DNA of 30,716 nt, taken from NCBI GenBank assembly GCA_964452045.1, contig CAYVKM010000044.1, positions 1-30,716 on the forward strand, given 5' to 3'. The stretch comes from CAYVKM01 sp964452045. Its GTDB lineage: Bacteria; Calditrichota; Calditrichia; RBG-13-44-9. The translations under genes and the position numbers were made by a program. The notes under the pieces are model-generated. The model did not search any database and was not told the origin of the DNA. It worked only from the letters and a program-made list of their open reading frames with translations. This document shows positions 7,426-17,100 of this stretch, piece after piece. Positions within the stretch are counted from its first letter, which is position 1, and every line of letters begins with the position of its first letter.

Positions 7426-10365
7426 ATGCTTCCAAATGAGATCACCTATCTTTTAGAACAAGCCGGGCATCTGGGAAATCATTACCATAAAAATATTGAG
7501 AATATTCGCAAAATCTTTCCGGTGCTCGAGGAGAGTGTTAAGAAATTCGGGGTGGAAAAATCAATTAAGCTTACTGCGCCCAGCCGGAATTATCACCGTG
7601 AAATGACCATATTGATGGGTCTCTCTGATGACCAGCGAACACGATTGGATTTTCTCGGCTGTTACTACTCCATGCAATTGCTCTGGTTTAATATTCAGAA
7701 CCTGGATTGGTTGGATTACCAGTTATCCCGGAATGTCTCCCGGCAATCGGTTTATAAAAAATTTATCCTCAAGTCGGGTATTCAGTTTCGGCAACTGACC
7801 GCAGCTTATATGCACCACCTTCTGAGCATTTTGAAAGCTGATAAAACCATCCCTGAATTTGTGATTACCGGGGTTGGCACACGTTCGGATCAGGACGACA
7901 TCGATGTGGGAATTGTGGATGATGGCTCGAAGGGTCGTTCCTGGCTGAACCAGGTGATTCATAAGATGAGTATCGAAATGATCCGGTTTGCCAGTAATTT
8001 CCATTTTCATCTGTCCGAGCATGTCGGGCATCAGGCATATTCCGCTTCCATTTCGGAATATGAGGAATTGCTCAGGGATAAGGTCGGTAATTTTGTGATC
8101 CTGCAAGAGATGATCGGTTCGGCCTATATCATCGGAAATCACCAACTGTTTGAAGAATTTCAAAGGCGGGTAACTGATAAATATTATTATCATAAAAAAC
8201 CGAATCGTTATCATGAGGGATATTTGCGGGGGATCTTGGGAGAAATTATTGATTTGTCCACTTCTCCGGAAGATCCCAATTACATCCATCCCAAGCATGA
8301 CGGATTAAGAATAATCAAGAATTTAATTTATGCTTATAAAGTCAGACTGGGAATAGACGAGGTAAATCCCTGGCGTATCCTGGATGTTGTTCGGAAAATA
8401 TACCCACATTTCAAAAAGGAATTCCGTATCCTGGAGAAGAGCCTAAGCTATATTGAGGTTTTTCGGTATATCTATCAGCAGCTGGTGGTGCAGGAAGAAT
8501 TAATTTCCATCTCGGATGAGTATATTAAAAGTAATTTGCAACAGGTGGCGCTTAAACTACATTATAAAAATATTGGGCCCCATCTGGGAGTTCACCAATT
8601 GCTTCAGGATTATACTAAATCTATCCAAGCTTTCCGGAAAGTCTTGCCGGTCTTTATAAACGATTTGACCCTGCATTTGGAAAAGATAACTGTTTTCCGG
8701 AAAATTTTTAAACGTCATTTTCCGGAGGGCGGAGCATTTAAAAACTTATTATCCGAACTTCGCTTTTTTGAATCGGTACATTTCTGGGATGATTTCTTCG
8801 TTCTGTTGCAGAAAACTTTCCGGGATTATGAATCGGATCTGGTAAAAGATATGAAGAAAATGAATGCCACAGATCGCTCCCACTGTATGAAAAATCTGAC
8901 CGAGTGGTCCGGCAATCATCCGGAATTTGTTTTCAATTTCTGCCTTACTTTCGACCAGCAGGTGCCGTTTGACGATTTTTATCAGTTCAATCAGTTGATA
9001 CACTACTATGTGGACCGCTATAAGAATGATCCGGATTTCCTGCAGAATTTGATTTCGCTTTTCCAGAAGAAACCAAATCTGGTTTGCAGGATCATGCAGC
9101 TATGCAGCTCCAATACCCTGGAAAGTTTGAATAAGATTCTCTTTCAAAAAACCATCCGGGGTAAACGATCGCTCTATCAAAAGAATCTGGCAGAACTATT
9201 GAACCTTATTAACAGTTGTAGTTATTATTACAAGCGCTTTATCACCAACATCTATCAAAACTTCCCGGCTTATGCCTGTTTTATCCAGGAACCTAAACAT
9301 TTCCAGAAAGAGGAAAATAAAATATTAAAGCATCTTCCCTTTGTAAAATCGTTTGATGAAAAAATTAAGATGCTGGGAAATTATTATGATATCAATTTTT
9401 TCCATCTTGGATTGGAAACTTTCCGGGGCATGGAAGTTCAGGCCATCAATGATCATTTTACTCACTTTGTTAATATTTATATCGGTGAGCTTTTTCAGAC
9501 CTGTGTACGAAAGACTATTAAAGATACCCGGTTAGCGCAGAAGATTGCCAGAAACATCATGATCTATGCCTGCGGCGGAAATGGCCGTGAACAGGCTTTT
9601 GATGATGACTTTGATTTGATTATAGTAACAAATGGCTCCTCAAAGGAAGAGATAGAATCCTACCGGGAAATTATCGCGATCATGAATTCGGAAATGATTA
9701 AACGGGGAACGCTTCCTCATTTCCGGTTCAGCCAGCATTTCGGGGAATATCTCTGCCCGTTTGACGGATTAAAAGAGCTAATCAGTTCATCGTACCCGGA
9801 AAGCTATATCGATAAGTCCCAGCTTCTGGAATCCCGCCTTCTAAACGGGAATATCGAATTTCATCAGAAGTTTCTGGATGAGATTGTTCGGGAAATTATT
9901 TTTGAGGGGACCGATCAATACATTGAGCAGATGATCCGGGAAATAACCCAGCGTCATGGCTCTACCACTTTTTTCAAGGAAAAATGCGCCAATATCAAAG
10001 AATGTACTGGAGGTTTAAGAGATATTGAGATGATTGTTCTAATCTATAAAGTAATCTATAAATTGCTGGAAACGGAGCCTTTTGCTCTAATTAAGAAGTT
10101 CAGTATCAGAAACCGTAAGTTCAGAGATAACTGGTTGAGCATTAAAAATTCCCTCCTGTTTTTACAGCGTTTCCGTTATGTCTACCGGCTGAGTCTTACT
10201 GCTGAGGACCAGATCTATGCTACCGGTCTGGACGTAGTGGCAAAACGATTAAATCACCAGTTACCTCATGATGTTGACTCCAGCGAATGGCTGTGGAATC
10301 AGTTTATTTTCCATCGCAAAGAGGCATGGTACGCCATGCATCAGCTGATCCGGGCAATAGATTAA
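7426..10365 (+). CDS. tandem nucleotidyltransferase-domain protein, GlnE/GlnD/DUF294-like
   Basis: 979 residues made of two related halves. Each has a nucleotidyltransferase core: the first is ITGVGTRSDQDDIDVGIV with Asp158/Asp160, the second is YACGGNGREQAFDDDFDLIIV with Gly717-Gly718 and Asp728/Asp730. Each core is followed by a helical region with a GLR motif: degenerate GLRIIKN at 293-299 and intact GGLRDIE at 862-868. That motif is shared by GlnE (glutamine synthetase adenylyltransferase) and GlnD (PII uridylyltransferase). Two spaced catalytic domains in ~950-980 residues match the GlnE layout, but similarity outside the motifs is weak and no HD or ACT domain is seen. The target is unknown; neither glutamine synthetase nor PII is nearby. 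No strong ribosome binding site precedes the ATG. It ends 11 bases from the convergent hdrB stop. Confidence 0.6.
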   Translation: MLPNEITYLLEQAGHLGNHYHKNIENIRKIFPVLEESVKKFGVEKSIKLTAPSRNYHREMTILMGLSDDQRTRLDFLGCYYSMQLLWFNIQNLDWLDYQLSRNVSRQSVYKKFILKSGIQFRQLTAAYMHHLLSILKADKTIPEFVITGVGTRSDQDDIDVGIVDDGSKGRSWLNQVIHKMSIEMIRFASNFHFHLSEHVGHQAYSASISEYEELLRDKVGNFVILQEMIGSAYIIGNHQLFEEFQRRVTDKYYYHKKPNRYHEGYLRGILGEIIDLSTSPEDPNYIHPKHDGLRIIKNLIYAYKVRLGIDEVNPWRILDVVRKIYPHFKKEFRILEKSLSYIEVFRYIYQQLVVQEELISISDEYIKSNLQQVALKLHYKNIGPHLGVHQLLQDYTKSIQAFRKVLPVFINDLTLHLEKITVFRKIFKRHFPEGGAFKNLLSELRFFESVHFWDDFFVLLQKTFRDYESDLVKDMKKMNATDRSHCMKNLTEWSGNHPEFVFNFCLTFDQQVPFDDFYQFNQLIHYYVDRYKNDPDFLQNLISLFQKKPNLVCRIMQLCSSNTLESLNKILFQKTIRGKRSLYQKNLAELLNLINSCSYYYKRFITNIYQNFPAYACFIQEPKHFQKEENKILKHLPFVKSFDEKIKMLGNYYDINFFHLGLETFRGMEVQAINDHFTHFVNIYIGELFQTCVRKTIKDTRLAQKIARNIMIYACGGNGREQAFDDDFDLIIVTNGSSKEEIESYREIIAIMNSEMIKRGTLPHFRFSQHFGEYLCPFDGLKELISSSYPESYIDKSQLLESRLLNGNIEFHQKFLDEIVREIIFEGTDQYIEQMIREITQRHGSTTFFKEKCANIKECTGGLRDIEMIVLIYKVIYKLLETEPFALIKKFSIRNRKFRDNWLSIKNSLLFLQRFRYVYRLSLTAEDQIYATGLDVVAKRLNHQLPHDVDSSEWLWNQFIFHRKEAWYAMHQLIRAID

Positions 10366-10376
10366 TTTCGGAAAAA

Positions 10377-11264
10377 TTAGGCAGTAACTTCAAGATGTTT
10401 GAGTTTGCTCAGGAATTGAGCAGGCAGAATTTTGTGATATTTGATGCCCACATCTTCCAGTCCGGCGCCCTGGGCCAGTGCCAATAACTGAAAGTAATAG
10501 ACCACCGGTACCTGATATTCTTTTCCAACCTTGCGGGAAACCCGGATCTGTCCCAGATCAAAGGAGTCGAAACAGGTTGGGCAGATCAGTCCCAGGCAAT
10601 CTGCTTTGGAGTCGGTTATCGATTGGAAAACATCCGCACTCATATTCAGGGTAAGTTCATGATCCTGACAGGCTTTACCGCAACAAAGCAGGTATTCCCG
10701 ATGATTCACTGGTGTGGCCCCGGTAGTGGCGATCAGCTCTTCCAGAATTTTCGGAATAACTGGATCATCCACATTCATTACCTCACTTGGTTTAAGTAAA
10801 TGGCAACCATAATGGATGGCAACTTTTATGTCCTGGAGTGGATTGACAATGGTCGACTTCAGGCGCTCCATACCTACATCATCCCGCAAAACGGTGACCA
10901 CATGCCGGACATTAATCGTCCCTCGGAATTCCCGGCCAATTTCCTTCAAAGACTTATTAACTTGTTTGCGTAAATCGGCATCATGTTTCAGATGATAATT
11001 CACTTCACAAAGCGTGGACGTACAACCACTGCACATGGTAATAATATCCAGTTCATGTTCTTCGGCAATGGCTATATTGCGGGCAGCCAGAGTCATCCAG
11101 TTGAGCTTGTCCCCGGCCTTAAAATAGATGGGATCCGGACAACAGCTAAAGCGGGATTCATCGACCAATTCCACACCCAGCTTGTCCATGGAATAGCGGA
11201 CAGCTTTTTCCATTTGCGGATATTTTAAGGCAATCATGCAGCCCCAGAACGGGATAACCTTCAT
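10377..11264 (-). CDS. hdrB: heterodisulfide reductase subunit B
   Basis: 295 residues with two CCG domains, the hallmark of HdrB, which hold the noncubane iron-sulfur clusters that reduce disulfides. The first is complete and spaced as in the family: Cys9, then Cys41-Cys42 after 31 residues, then Cys78 and Cys81 after 35. The second has GCHLLKPSE, LLCCGKACQDHE and LICPTCFDSF, with 39 residues before the CC pair and a slightly short 32 after it. The start is well supported by aaggag a few bases upstream. hdrC lies directly before it with an 8-base gap, so they form an operon. The expected partner is the HdrA at 3947-6403. The physiological disulfide is unknown; in bacteria without coenzyme M/B it may be another thiol or a protein. 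Confidence 0.92.
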   Translation of the reverse strand: MKVIPFWGCMIALKYPQMEKAVRYSMDKLGVELVDESRFSCCPDPIYFKAGDKLNWMTLAARNIAIAEEHELDIITMCSGCTSTLCEVNYHLKHDADLRKQVNKSLKEIGREFRGTINVRHVVTVLRDDVGMERLKSTIVNPLQDIKVAIHYGCHLLKPSEVMNVDDPVIPKILEELIATTGATPVNHREYLLCCGKACQDHELTLNMSADVFQSITDSKADCLGLICPTCFDSFDLGQIRVSRKVGKEYQVPVVYYFQLLALAQGAGLEDVGIKYHKILPAQFLSKLKHLEVTA

Positions 11265-11272
11265 ACAACTCC

Positions 11273-11734
11273 TTAATGTTTAAATATCTTCTCCAGCTCT
11301 TCAGCGCAATCCATTTTGTATGGCGGTAAATTTAGTTCTTCCCGGCGTTTGATGGAAAGATCAGTAACCGACACGGTAGAACCGGTTTTCTTTACCCTTT
11401 CCATAATATTGTTTACTACAGGTGGATTGTTTGCTTTCTCCATGGACATGTTCTTCAGGGCAATGATCACCTCAATCGGACTGACTTCCTGGGGACATCT
11501 TTCGTGGCAATTGTAGCAGTTGGTGCAGTTCCAGATAATAGAATCCGGACCGATCAGTTCGTCTTCAAAACCGAATAGTGCTTTTAGGATAATCGTGCGG
11601 GGATTGAATTCATCCAGGTGCCGGTGGGTTGGGCAGTCTGCCACGCAGGCACCACATTGGTAGCAGTAATTATGACCAAATCCTCCCAAAACCTTATTCA
11701 ACTTTTCCCGAAAACCATAATCAATAGTTTTCAT
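11273..11734 (-). CDS. hdrC: heterodisulfide reductase subunit C
   Basis: 153 residues with two 4Fe-4S motifs of ferredoxin type: Cys24/27/30/34 in CYQCGACVADCP and Cys70/73/76/80 in CTNCYNCHERCP. Both are flanked by helices as in HdrC/GlpC-like proteins. The C-terminal ~40 residues are polar and without cysteine clusters. HdrC carries electrons from HdrA to the HdrB active site. It is the first gene of the minus-strand hdrCB pair; a plausible promoter lies 28-56 bases upstream of the ATG. Confidence 0.92.
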   Translation of the reverse strand: MKTIDYGFREKLNKVLGGFGHNYCYQCGACVADCPTHRHLDEFNPRTIILKALFGFEDELIGPDSIIWNCTNCYNCHERCPQEVSPIEVIIALKNMSMEKANNPPVVNNIMERVKKTGSTVSVTDLSIKRREELNLPPYKMDCAEELEKIFKH

Positions 11735-11761
11735 ATCTCTGGTTTCGTTTTAGTCTAAAGG

Positions 11762-11790
11762 ATAATACCAATTTTTTCAAAAAAAAACAA
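11762..11790 (-). promoter_or_regulatory. candidate promoter of hdrCB
   Basis: On the minus strand, TTGTTT (11790-11785) and TATTAT (11767-11762) are separated by 17 bases that include long T and A runs. The predicted transcript start would give a leader of about 20 bases before the hdrC ATG at 11734. This fits a sigma-70-like consensus, but the promoter preference of this lineage is unknown. Confidence 0.35.
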
Positions 11791-11959
11791 TAGTTTATAG
11801 TTTTTGTTAAGTGTCATAGTTTAAAAAAATTACACAGAGTCGCTAATCAATGATTCCTTGTGGAATAAAATCTTTGTGGAAAAATAAAGTGATACGACAT
11901 ACAGAAGGTGATTCTCTTTGACATAAAACTTAATCATTCTTCAGAAGGTATATTTATTT

Positions 11960-12420
11960 CACTCCTCTGGAGTTTCACCTTTTAAAAACTAACTTTCTAC
12001 AAGCATTACACTACACCCCTCCGGGGTTAGATTTATTAACCGTGGTATAAATTATTGAACCCTGTGAGGGTGAAATTTTGATATTGCAGCTCAATCCAAA
12101 TCTATAATATCATGTTGGGAAGAGTTCATTTATAGAGGCAAGGAACAATAACCCTGGAAAAGTGAAATATTTTAGCAGAAATCAATACAAATCTATAGAA
12201 CCCTGTAGGTGGGGAGACCGATTTACAGAAGCAGAGCATAGAATCCTAGAAGGTGAAATGTTTATAGCGCAGTTTTATCTCAATCTATAAATCCGTGTGG
12301 AAGAGGTCTATTTGTAAGTGCAGGTTATAATAACCCTGTAGGGGTGAAATGTTTATAATATAGATGGCAAAAAAGATCTCTCAACCCCAGCGGGGTGGCA
12401 TGTTGATTTACTGGGATTCT
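11960..12420. repeat. degenerate tandem repeat array, ~91-nt period
   Basis: A gene-free stretch with about five copies of a two-part unit. Copies of the first half start with aaccctgt(a/g) and continue as ggtgaaatgtttatag, at about 12058, 12150, 12242 and 12332 (steps 92, 92, 90). The second halves, with aaccctgtagg or aatccgtgtgg then atttatag/atttgtaag, fall at about 12199, 12290 and 12382. Weaker copies at about 11961 and 12016 keep the same step. Many halves hold a small palindrome such as ACCCCTCCGGGGT. It resembles the AACCCYGTAGGGGTGA-type intergenic repeats that I recall from Bacteroidota-related genomes. Divergence between copies suggests an old array; no protein is encoded. Confidence 0.7.
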
Positions 12421-12621
12421 TCTCCAAACAGTAGATCCGGGACAGTAATAAGATATAAATTGTATATATTATAAATACTATATTTCTTGTATTTATCATA
12501 TTTAATTTGTTTTTACCGATTTCTGATATTATTTTCCGACAATCAAAATGGACGTGAGGTTCGGGCTCTTTACCATTTGGATCATAGACTTACTTGTGAT
12601 TGGGACTCATCTGAAGGCCGT

Positions 12622-12822
12622 ATGAAAGAATACTATTCCACCAAAGAATTATCCGAAAAGCTAGGGATTAAAGAGGTGACCATCCGTAAATGGGTATTCG
12701 ATCGAAAGATTCCCCACTATAAAATCGGAGGAGGAAAAGGGATTCTGTTATTTAAAATTATTGAGATTGATGAATGGCTGACCCGACAAAGGGTAAAACC
12801 ACGAATGAAAATTAAATCTTAA
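12622..12822 (+). CDS. excisionase/MerR-type helix-turn-helix DNA-binding protein
   Basis: 66 residues that are almost wholly one winged-helix domain of the HTH_17/excisionase family: YYSTKELSEKLGIKEVTIRKW is the helix-turn-helix, followed by a wing with HYKIGGGKGILLFK and IDEWL. The C-terminal tail is basic (PRMKIKS). I chose the ATG at 12622, with gaagg just upstream, because the 45 codons before it encode nothing domain-like. It would bind DNA, possibly at the adjacent repeat array or its own promoter. No integrase or transposase is beside it. A 24-codon gene follows 52 bases downstream. Confidence 0.75.
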   Translation: MKEYYSTKELSEKLGIKEVTIRKWVFDRKIPHYKIGGGKGILLFKIIEIDEWLTRQRVKPRMKIKS

Positions 12823-12874
12823 ATAATTGACCTCAGAGAAACTGATTTATGTTATTAATTTATTGGAGGACCTG

Positions 12875-12949
12875 ATGAGCCAGGCACACCAGTATTTCAA
12901 GGCGCATAAAACCAAATTGAAGATTAAGTTGAAGATCAAGAAAAAATAA
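12875..12949 (+). CDS. 24-residue lysine-rich microprotein
   Basis: A small frame with a strong ribosome binding site (ggagga, five bases before the ATG). It encodes MSQAHQYFKAHKTKLKIKLK followed by IKKK. The second half alternates lysine with leucine or isoleucine, an amphipathic strand pattern with a net charge of about +10. At the DNA level TTGAAGATTAAG is followed by TTGAAGATCAAG, a 12-base duplication that would create the pattern. It lies 52 bases after the helix-turn-helix gene. It could be a nucleic-acid-binding, membrane-active or leader peptide. There is no homology that I can name, and chance cannot be ruled out. Confidence 0.4.
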   Translation: MSQAHQYFKAHKTKLKIKLKIKKK

Positions 12950-13638
12950 ATCTATTTTATTTTCAGATATTGTTTTGATTCAATTCTTAATCGTTATTGC
13001 ATTTGCCCCTGAAAATCAAAGGCATCATCCGTTTTAATTCACGCCCCAATCCTTAAAAAAATTAGCGCATCTATCAAAGGTTTTTTTGAAGTTACCTGAT
13101 CCGACCGAAAAACTTTTCAGGTATCTAGTGGTGCGATATCTGGTGTGTAAAATAAATACAAATACTAAACTAGATCATTACCAGAGATGCTACGAAAGCC
13201 TATCTACGAATTTTAAATTAACAAATTCTTCACGCCATCCCGTTAAAGCATCTTTGCCAGCCAGAGATATCTCCCTAAACTCTCGGTAATAGCCAAACCA
13301 GGATTAACCCTCCTGATCACCAAACTTTCTACCGCTCAGAATATTTGATTTGGAGATATTCTGATGAATATGATCCAGACTTCATCGCGCAAGGATTTGT
13401 TCATCTTAAAAGATGGATGGCATGTTCTTTGTGTTACATGATTTGTAAATCTTTTAGAAAAGTAAGGTTTTGCTAAAGAGTGAAAAATAAAGATCGAATA
13501 TTATATGAGACAAATTATAGCAGGCTAAATGTTATGCAAAAAATAAAGATACAGGGAAATTGGGATTTTTAAGAAGGAAAAGTTCCCCCTGATTTTAAGT
13601 GTTTTTTATTAAATGATATCTCAGGGAAAAATAAAGTT
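12950..13638. other. 689-base region with no supported gene
   Basis: AT-rich. A 67-codon open frame at 13086-13289 has no ribosome binding site and a composition unlike its neighbours, so I do not call it. An ACCTGA/TCAGGT inverted repeat with a loop of about 17 bases lies near 13096-13124, and a longer hairpin is listed separately. The last 100 bases probably hold the promoter of the HAMP gene. Confidence 0.5.
13336..13364. repeat. 9-bp perfect hairpin
   Basis: TCAGAATAT (13336-13344) pairs with ATATTCTGA (13356-13364) around an 11-base loop. There is no T-run after it, so it is not a standard terminator. It may be an operator or part of an untranslated RNA. Confidence 0.4.
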
Positions 13639-14070
13639 ATGCGTAAATTTTATTATTTAAAACCAAATATCCAGTATGCCTTCACCAGTTTTTATACCAT
13701 GCTCACAGCCATCGAAATAATTGCTTTCGGTTTGGTTCTGTATGTTGTAGAAGGACTCAATTTACATCACTCCTACGATATTCTACTATACATCCGATTT
13801 TCAATCGTATTATTGGTGGTCCTGATTTTCACCGGATTCAACTTCTGGTATGGCATGCGGTTATCCCATAGAATTGTGGGACCAATGATTCAAATTTTAC
13901 GGGTGCTGGAAAGTGCAACCAAAGGTGAATATAAATCCCGCATACAACTGCGCTCCAATGATTATTTACATGAAATTGGAGATGAATTGAACGTCTTACT
14001 GGAAAAGCTTGAAGCTCAAACGGGAAAGCAAAAAAAATCGACAACTCAAAAATCTGATATAGAAAAGTGA
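13639..14070 (+). CDS. two-transmembrane HAMP-domain protein
   Basis: 143 residues. There are two hydrophobic segments (about 20-40 and 47-70), separated by only a short loop, so almost no periplasmic sensor exists. A HAMP-like module follows (about 70-125), with the conserved proline in SHRIVGPMIQILRVLE and the second amphipathic helix DEIGDELN-like EIGDELNVLLEKLEAQ. No kinase, cyclase or chemoreceptor output domain follows; the protein ends in a polar lysine-rich tail. Such short HAMP proteins occur near envelope and secretion genes, and their role is unclear. It lies 36 bases before the giant secreted protein and may be cotranscribed with it. The start has only a weak Shine-Dalgarno (agggaa). 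Confidence 0.75.
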   Translation: MRKFYYLKPNIQYAFTSFYTMLTAIEIIAFGLVLYVVEGLNLHHSYDILLYIRFSIVLLVVLIFTGFNFWYGMRLSHRIVGPMIQILRVLESATKGEYKSRIQLRSNDYLHEIGDELNVLLEKLEAQTGKQKKSTTQKSDIEK

Positions 14071-14106
14071 TAATAAAAAATTATCGTGATACACGGAGGT
14101 TTGTTC

Positions 14107-17100
14107 ATGGGTACCATATCTTTTAGAAAACTAACTGCCTCAAATAGTTTTGTTCTGCTTATTCTTTGTTTGGCACTGCTTCTATTTGGTTTTTCGGACA
14201 GGGCAGAGGCGCAGACTGCCACCAAACTACAGGTTTTATTACCCGGTATGTCTGCAGCGCCCGGGACACCAAGTGGTTTTACCGGTACACCTTATACTCA
14301 AACCGTTGGTGTTCCTTTTCAGGTAATTGTGAATGCCACAGATCAAGACTGGAATGTCGCTCCGGTGAGTGATCTGGTCCAATTGACAGCCAGCGACCCC
14401 TATGCTAGTTTGCCTCCGGTAACAAATTTAACAAATGGCACAGCAACCCTTACCGTTACTATCAACTCCAGCGGCAGTCATACCATAACCGCTGATGATA
14501 TCACCGATCCGAATGTCACAAATGGCGTTTCTCCTGCCTTCGAGGTAGTAGAAGTGCTTTACTTTAGCATTGAGCCGGATATTGGTTATCCCCATGGGAA
14601 TCACCCCGGACAGGTAATGGTGGGCGATATTATCCCGCAGGTTGAAATAACCGCCCGGGATGCCCAGGGAAACCGGATTAATAATTATACTAAGGAAGTA
14701 ACCCTAGCTGAATATACTGACTATGGTCTGGGAAGAATTTTTCCCGAAACCATTCTCCTGGTTGACGGTCAGTGGATAGGAAACCTCCAGGTCTTCCGGG
14801 CCGGTCTGAAAACCAACGGGCCCTATGTAACCGGAGATGTCTGGGTACGGGTAAATGACGAAAGTATTTTTGGAGTAAGCAACCGTTTTTGTGCTACTCC
14901 GCGTCCATATTCGCGAATTCTGAATGTGGTTCCCGGAGAGACGTTTCTTCCGGGTAGTGTTACCGGAAGAACTGGCAGCCCAGTGAGCCAGCAGGCATCT
15001 GTCCAGTTCAATATGCATGTTTATGCTACTGACCAATACTGGAATCAAGTTACCCAAACTAATACCACCGTTAGTTTCACCTCCAGCGATCCGGCAGCGG
15101 TGTTACCGGGCAATTCCTCACTCAGTGGTGGACACCTGATAGTCGGGATTACCCTGAACACCCCGGGAACACATACCATTACCACTTCCGATGTTTACAA
15201 TTCATCCATTCAGGATGGGATCAGTTCTCCCATCGAAGTGATTTCTTTTGGACTGGATCATTTTGTTTTCGAGCCGATCTCCTCTCCCAAAACTGCCGGT
15301 ACTCCCTTTTCGGTGACCATCCGGGCAGTGGATTCCGGCGGAAATACTGTGACGGATTTCAGCGGGACTCTCGATCTCGATGTTTCCACCGGGTCTCAGA
15401 CCATCACTCCCACCTCAATTGATATGGTAAATGGGGTGTGGTCGGGTCAGATTACTCTTACCCGGGCTGCTTCGTTTGTATCGGTAACGGTTGAAGATCG
15501 AACATCTCCGCCACACACCGGAACCAGTAATCAGTTTACTGTCCAAACGGGTGCATTTACCAAATTGCAGGTTTTAATGCAGGGAGAGACCGGGACTCCC
15601 GGAGTGGCACCCGGTAAGACCGGTACAGTGAGCCCGATTCTGGCGGGAAGCAATATTTCCACCCGGGTAAACGCCGTCGATAACTGGTGGAATGTAATTA
15701 CCAGCATCGATGATCAGGTACAGCTGAGCAGTTCGGATCCCAATGCAGTGTTGCCTCCGAATTCTCCTCTATATAATGGGACCAGACAATTTACCGTAAC
15801 CCTGAATAGTACTGGTTTACAAACAGTAACTGCCCATGATGTTACCCAGCCATCAATTACGCCAAATACTGGCACTCAGATATTAGTTAATCCGGGAAAC
15901 CTGCATGAATTTCTTTTTTCACCAATCGTTGGACCGGTAACAGCCGGAATACCTTTGACGATTACCATTACCGCCGTCGACCCATCCGGAAACCGGGTAA
16001 TGGATTACTCCGGTTCACTAACCCTTTCAGCCAGCACCGGAACTGGTACCATCTCCCCGGTGAACATTACCATGAATCAGGGTCTCTACACCGGACATGT
16101 TACATTGACTAAAGCGGCAGCTGGCGTTTTCTTAAATGTAACAGATGGCGCGACCACTCCGCATACCGGAACAAGTAATCAGTTCCAGGTGGTGCCGGGA
16201 GCGATCGCTCAATTCCAGGTTTTGGTGCCGGGAATTGTCGCAACGCCGGGTCTAACACCAGGCTATAGCGGTACACCAAATGACCAGCGAAGCGGGCAGC
16301 CATTTCCGATTCAGGTGAACGGTGTGGATGACCATTGGAATGTGGTTATATCTGCATCTGATTCATTTGGCGTCTCCTCTACCGATTTGACTGCTTCTTT
16401 ACCGGCAAATACCAATCTGGTGAACGGTATTAGGAGTTTAAGCATTACCTTGAATACTGCCGGATCACATACTGTTTCGGCTTATCAATTAAATAATCCG
16501 CAGATTGCAAACGGGCAGAGCCCAAATATAAATATTATTCCGCAAAACCTTGATCATTTTGCCTTCGAAACTATTCCGAGCCCGGTAAATGCCGGGGTAT
16601 CATTTTCGGTAACCATTCGGGCGGAAACAAACCTGAATCAACTAGTCGGTAATTTCACCGGAATGGTTCATTTAGCCGCGTCTACCGGTGAAGGTACGAT
16701 AATGCCCGACCAGGTTGGCCCCTTTGTTGGGGGCGAATGGACTGGATCAGTTACCCTGACCAAAGCGTCGGGTAATGTCTCCATTACCGCCAGTGATGAT
16801 GTATTACCGCCACATACCGGAACCAGCAATTTAATTTCGGTTCTTCCAGGTGCTTTTGATAAACTTCAGGTTTTATTGCCGGGAGAAGATCCGCAACCCG
16901 GTATAGCACCGGGAAAAAGTGGGGTGCCACAGGATCAGTTAACCGGTGTGCAATTCGACTTCCGAGTACGAGCAGTGGATGAATACTGGAATTTAATAAC
17001 CTCGGCAGCGGACAGTATTGAAATTACTACCACAGATCCGCTGGCACAGCTGCCCAATAGAAGTAAACTGAATAGTGGATTAGCAACCTTGTCTGCCATT

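Noticed and set aside
11960..12420. CRISPR array
   Set aside because: The repeat copies are diverged along their whole length and there are no identical short repeats with unique spacers; no cas genes are seen.
12487..12621. Longer N-terminus for the helix-turn-helix protein
   Set aside because: The 45 extra residues have no domain character, and a ribosome binding site precedes the ATG at 12622.
13086..13289. 67-codon frame in the long gap
   Set aside because: No ribosome binding site, no recognisable domain, and composition of non-coding DNA.
14086..14106. Earlier GTG start of the giant protein
   Set aside because: It would place the strong ggagg site inside the gene; the ATG at 14107 is correctly spaced and gives a normal signal peptide.
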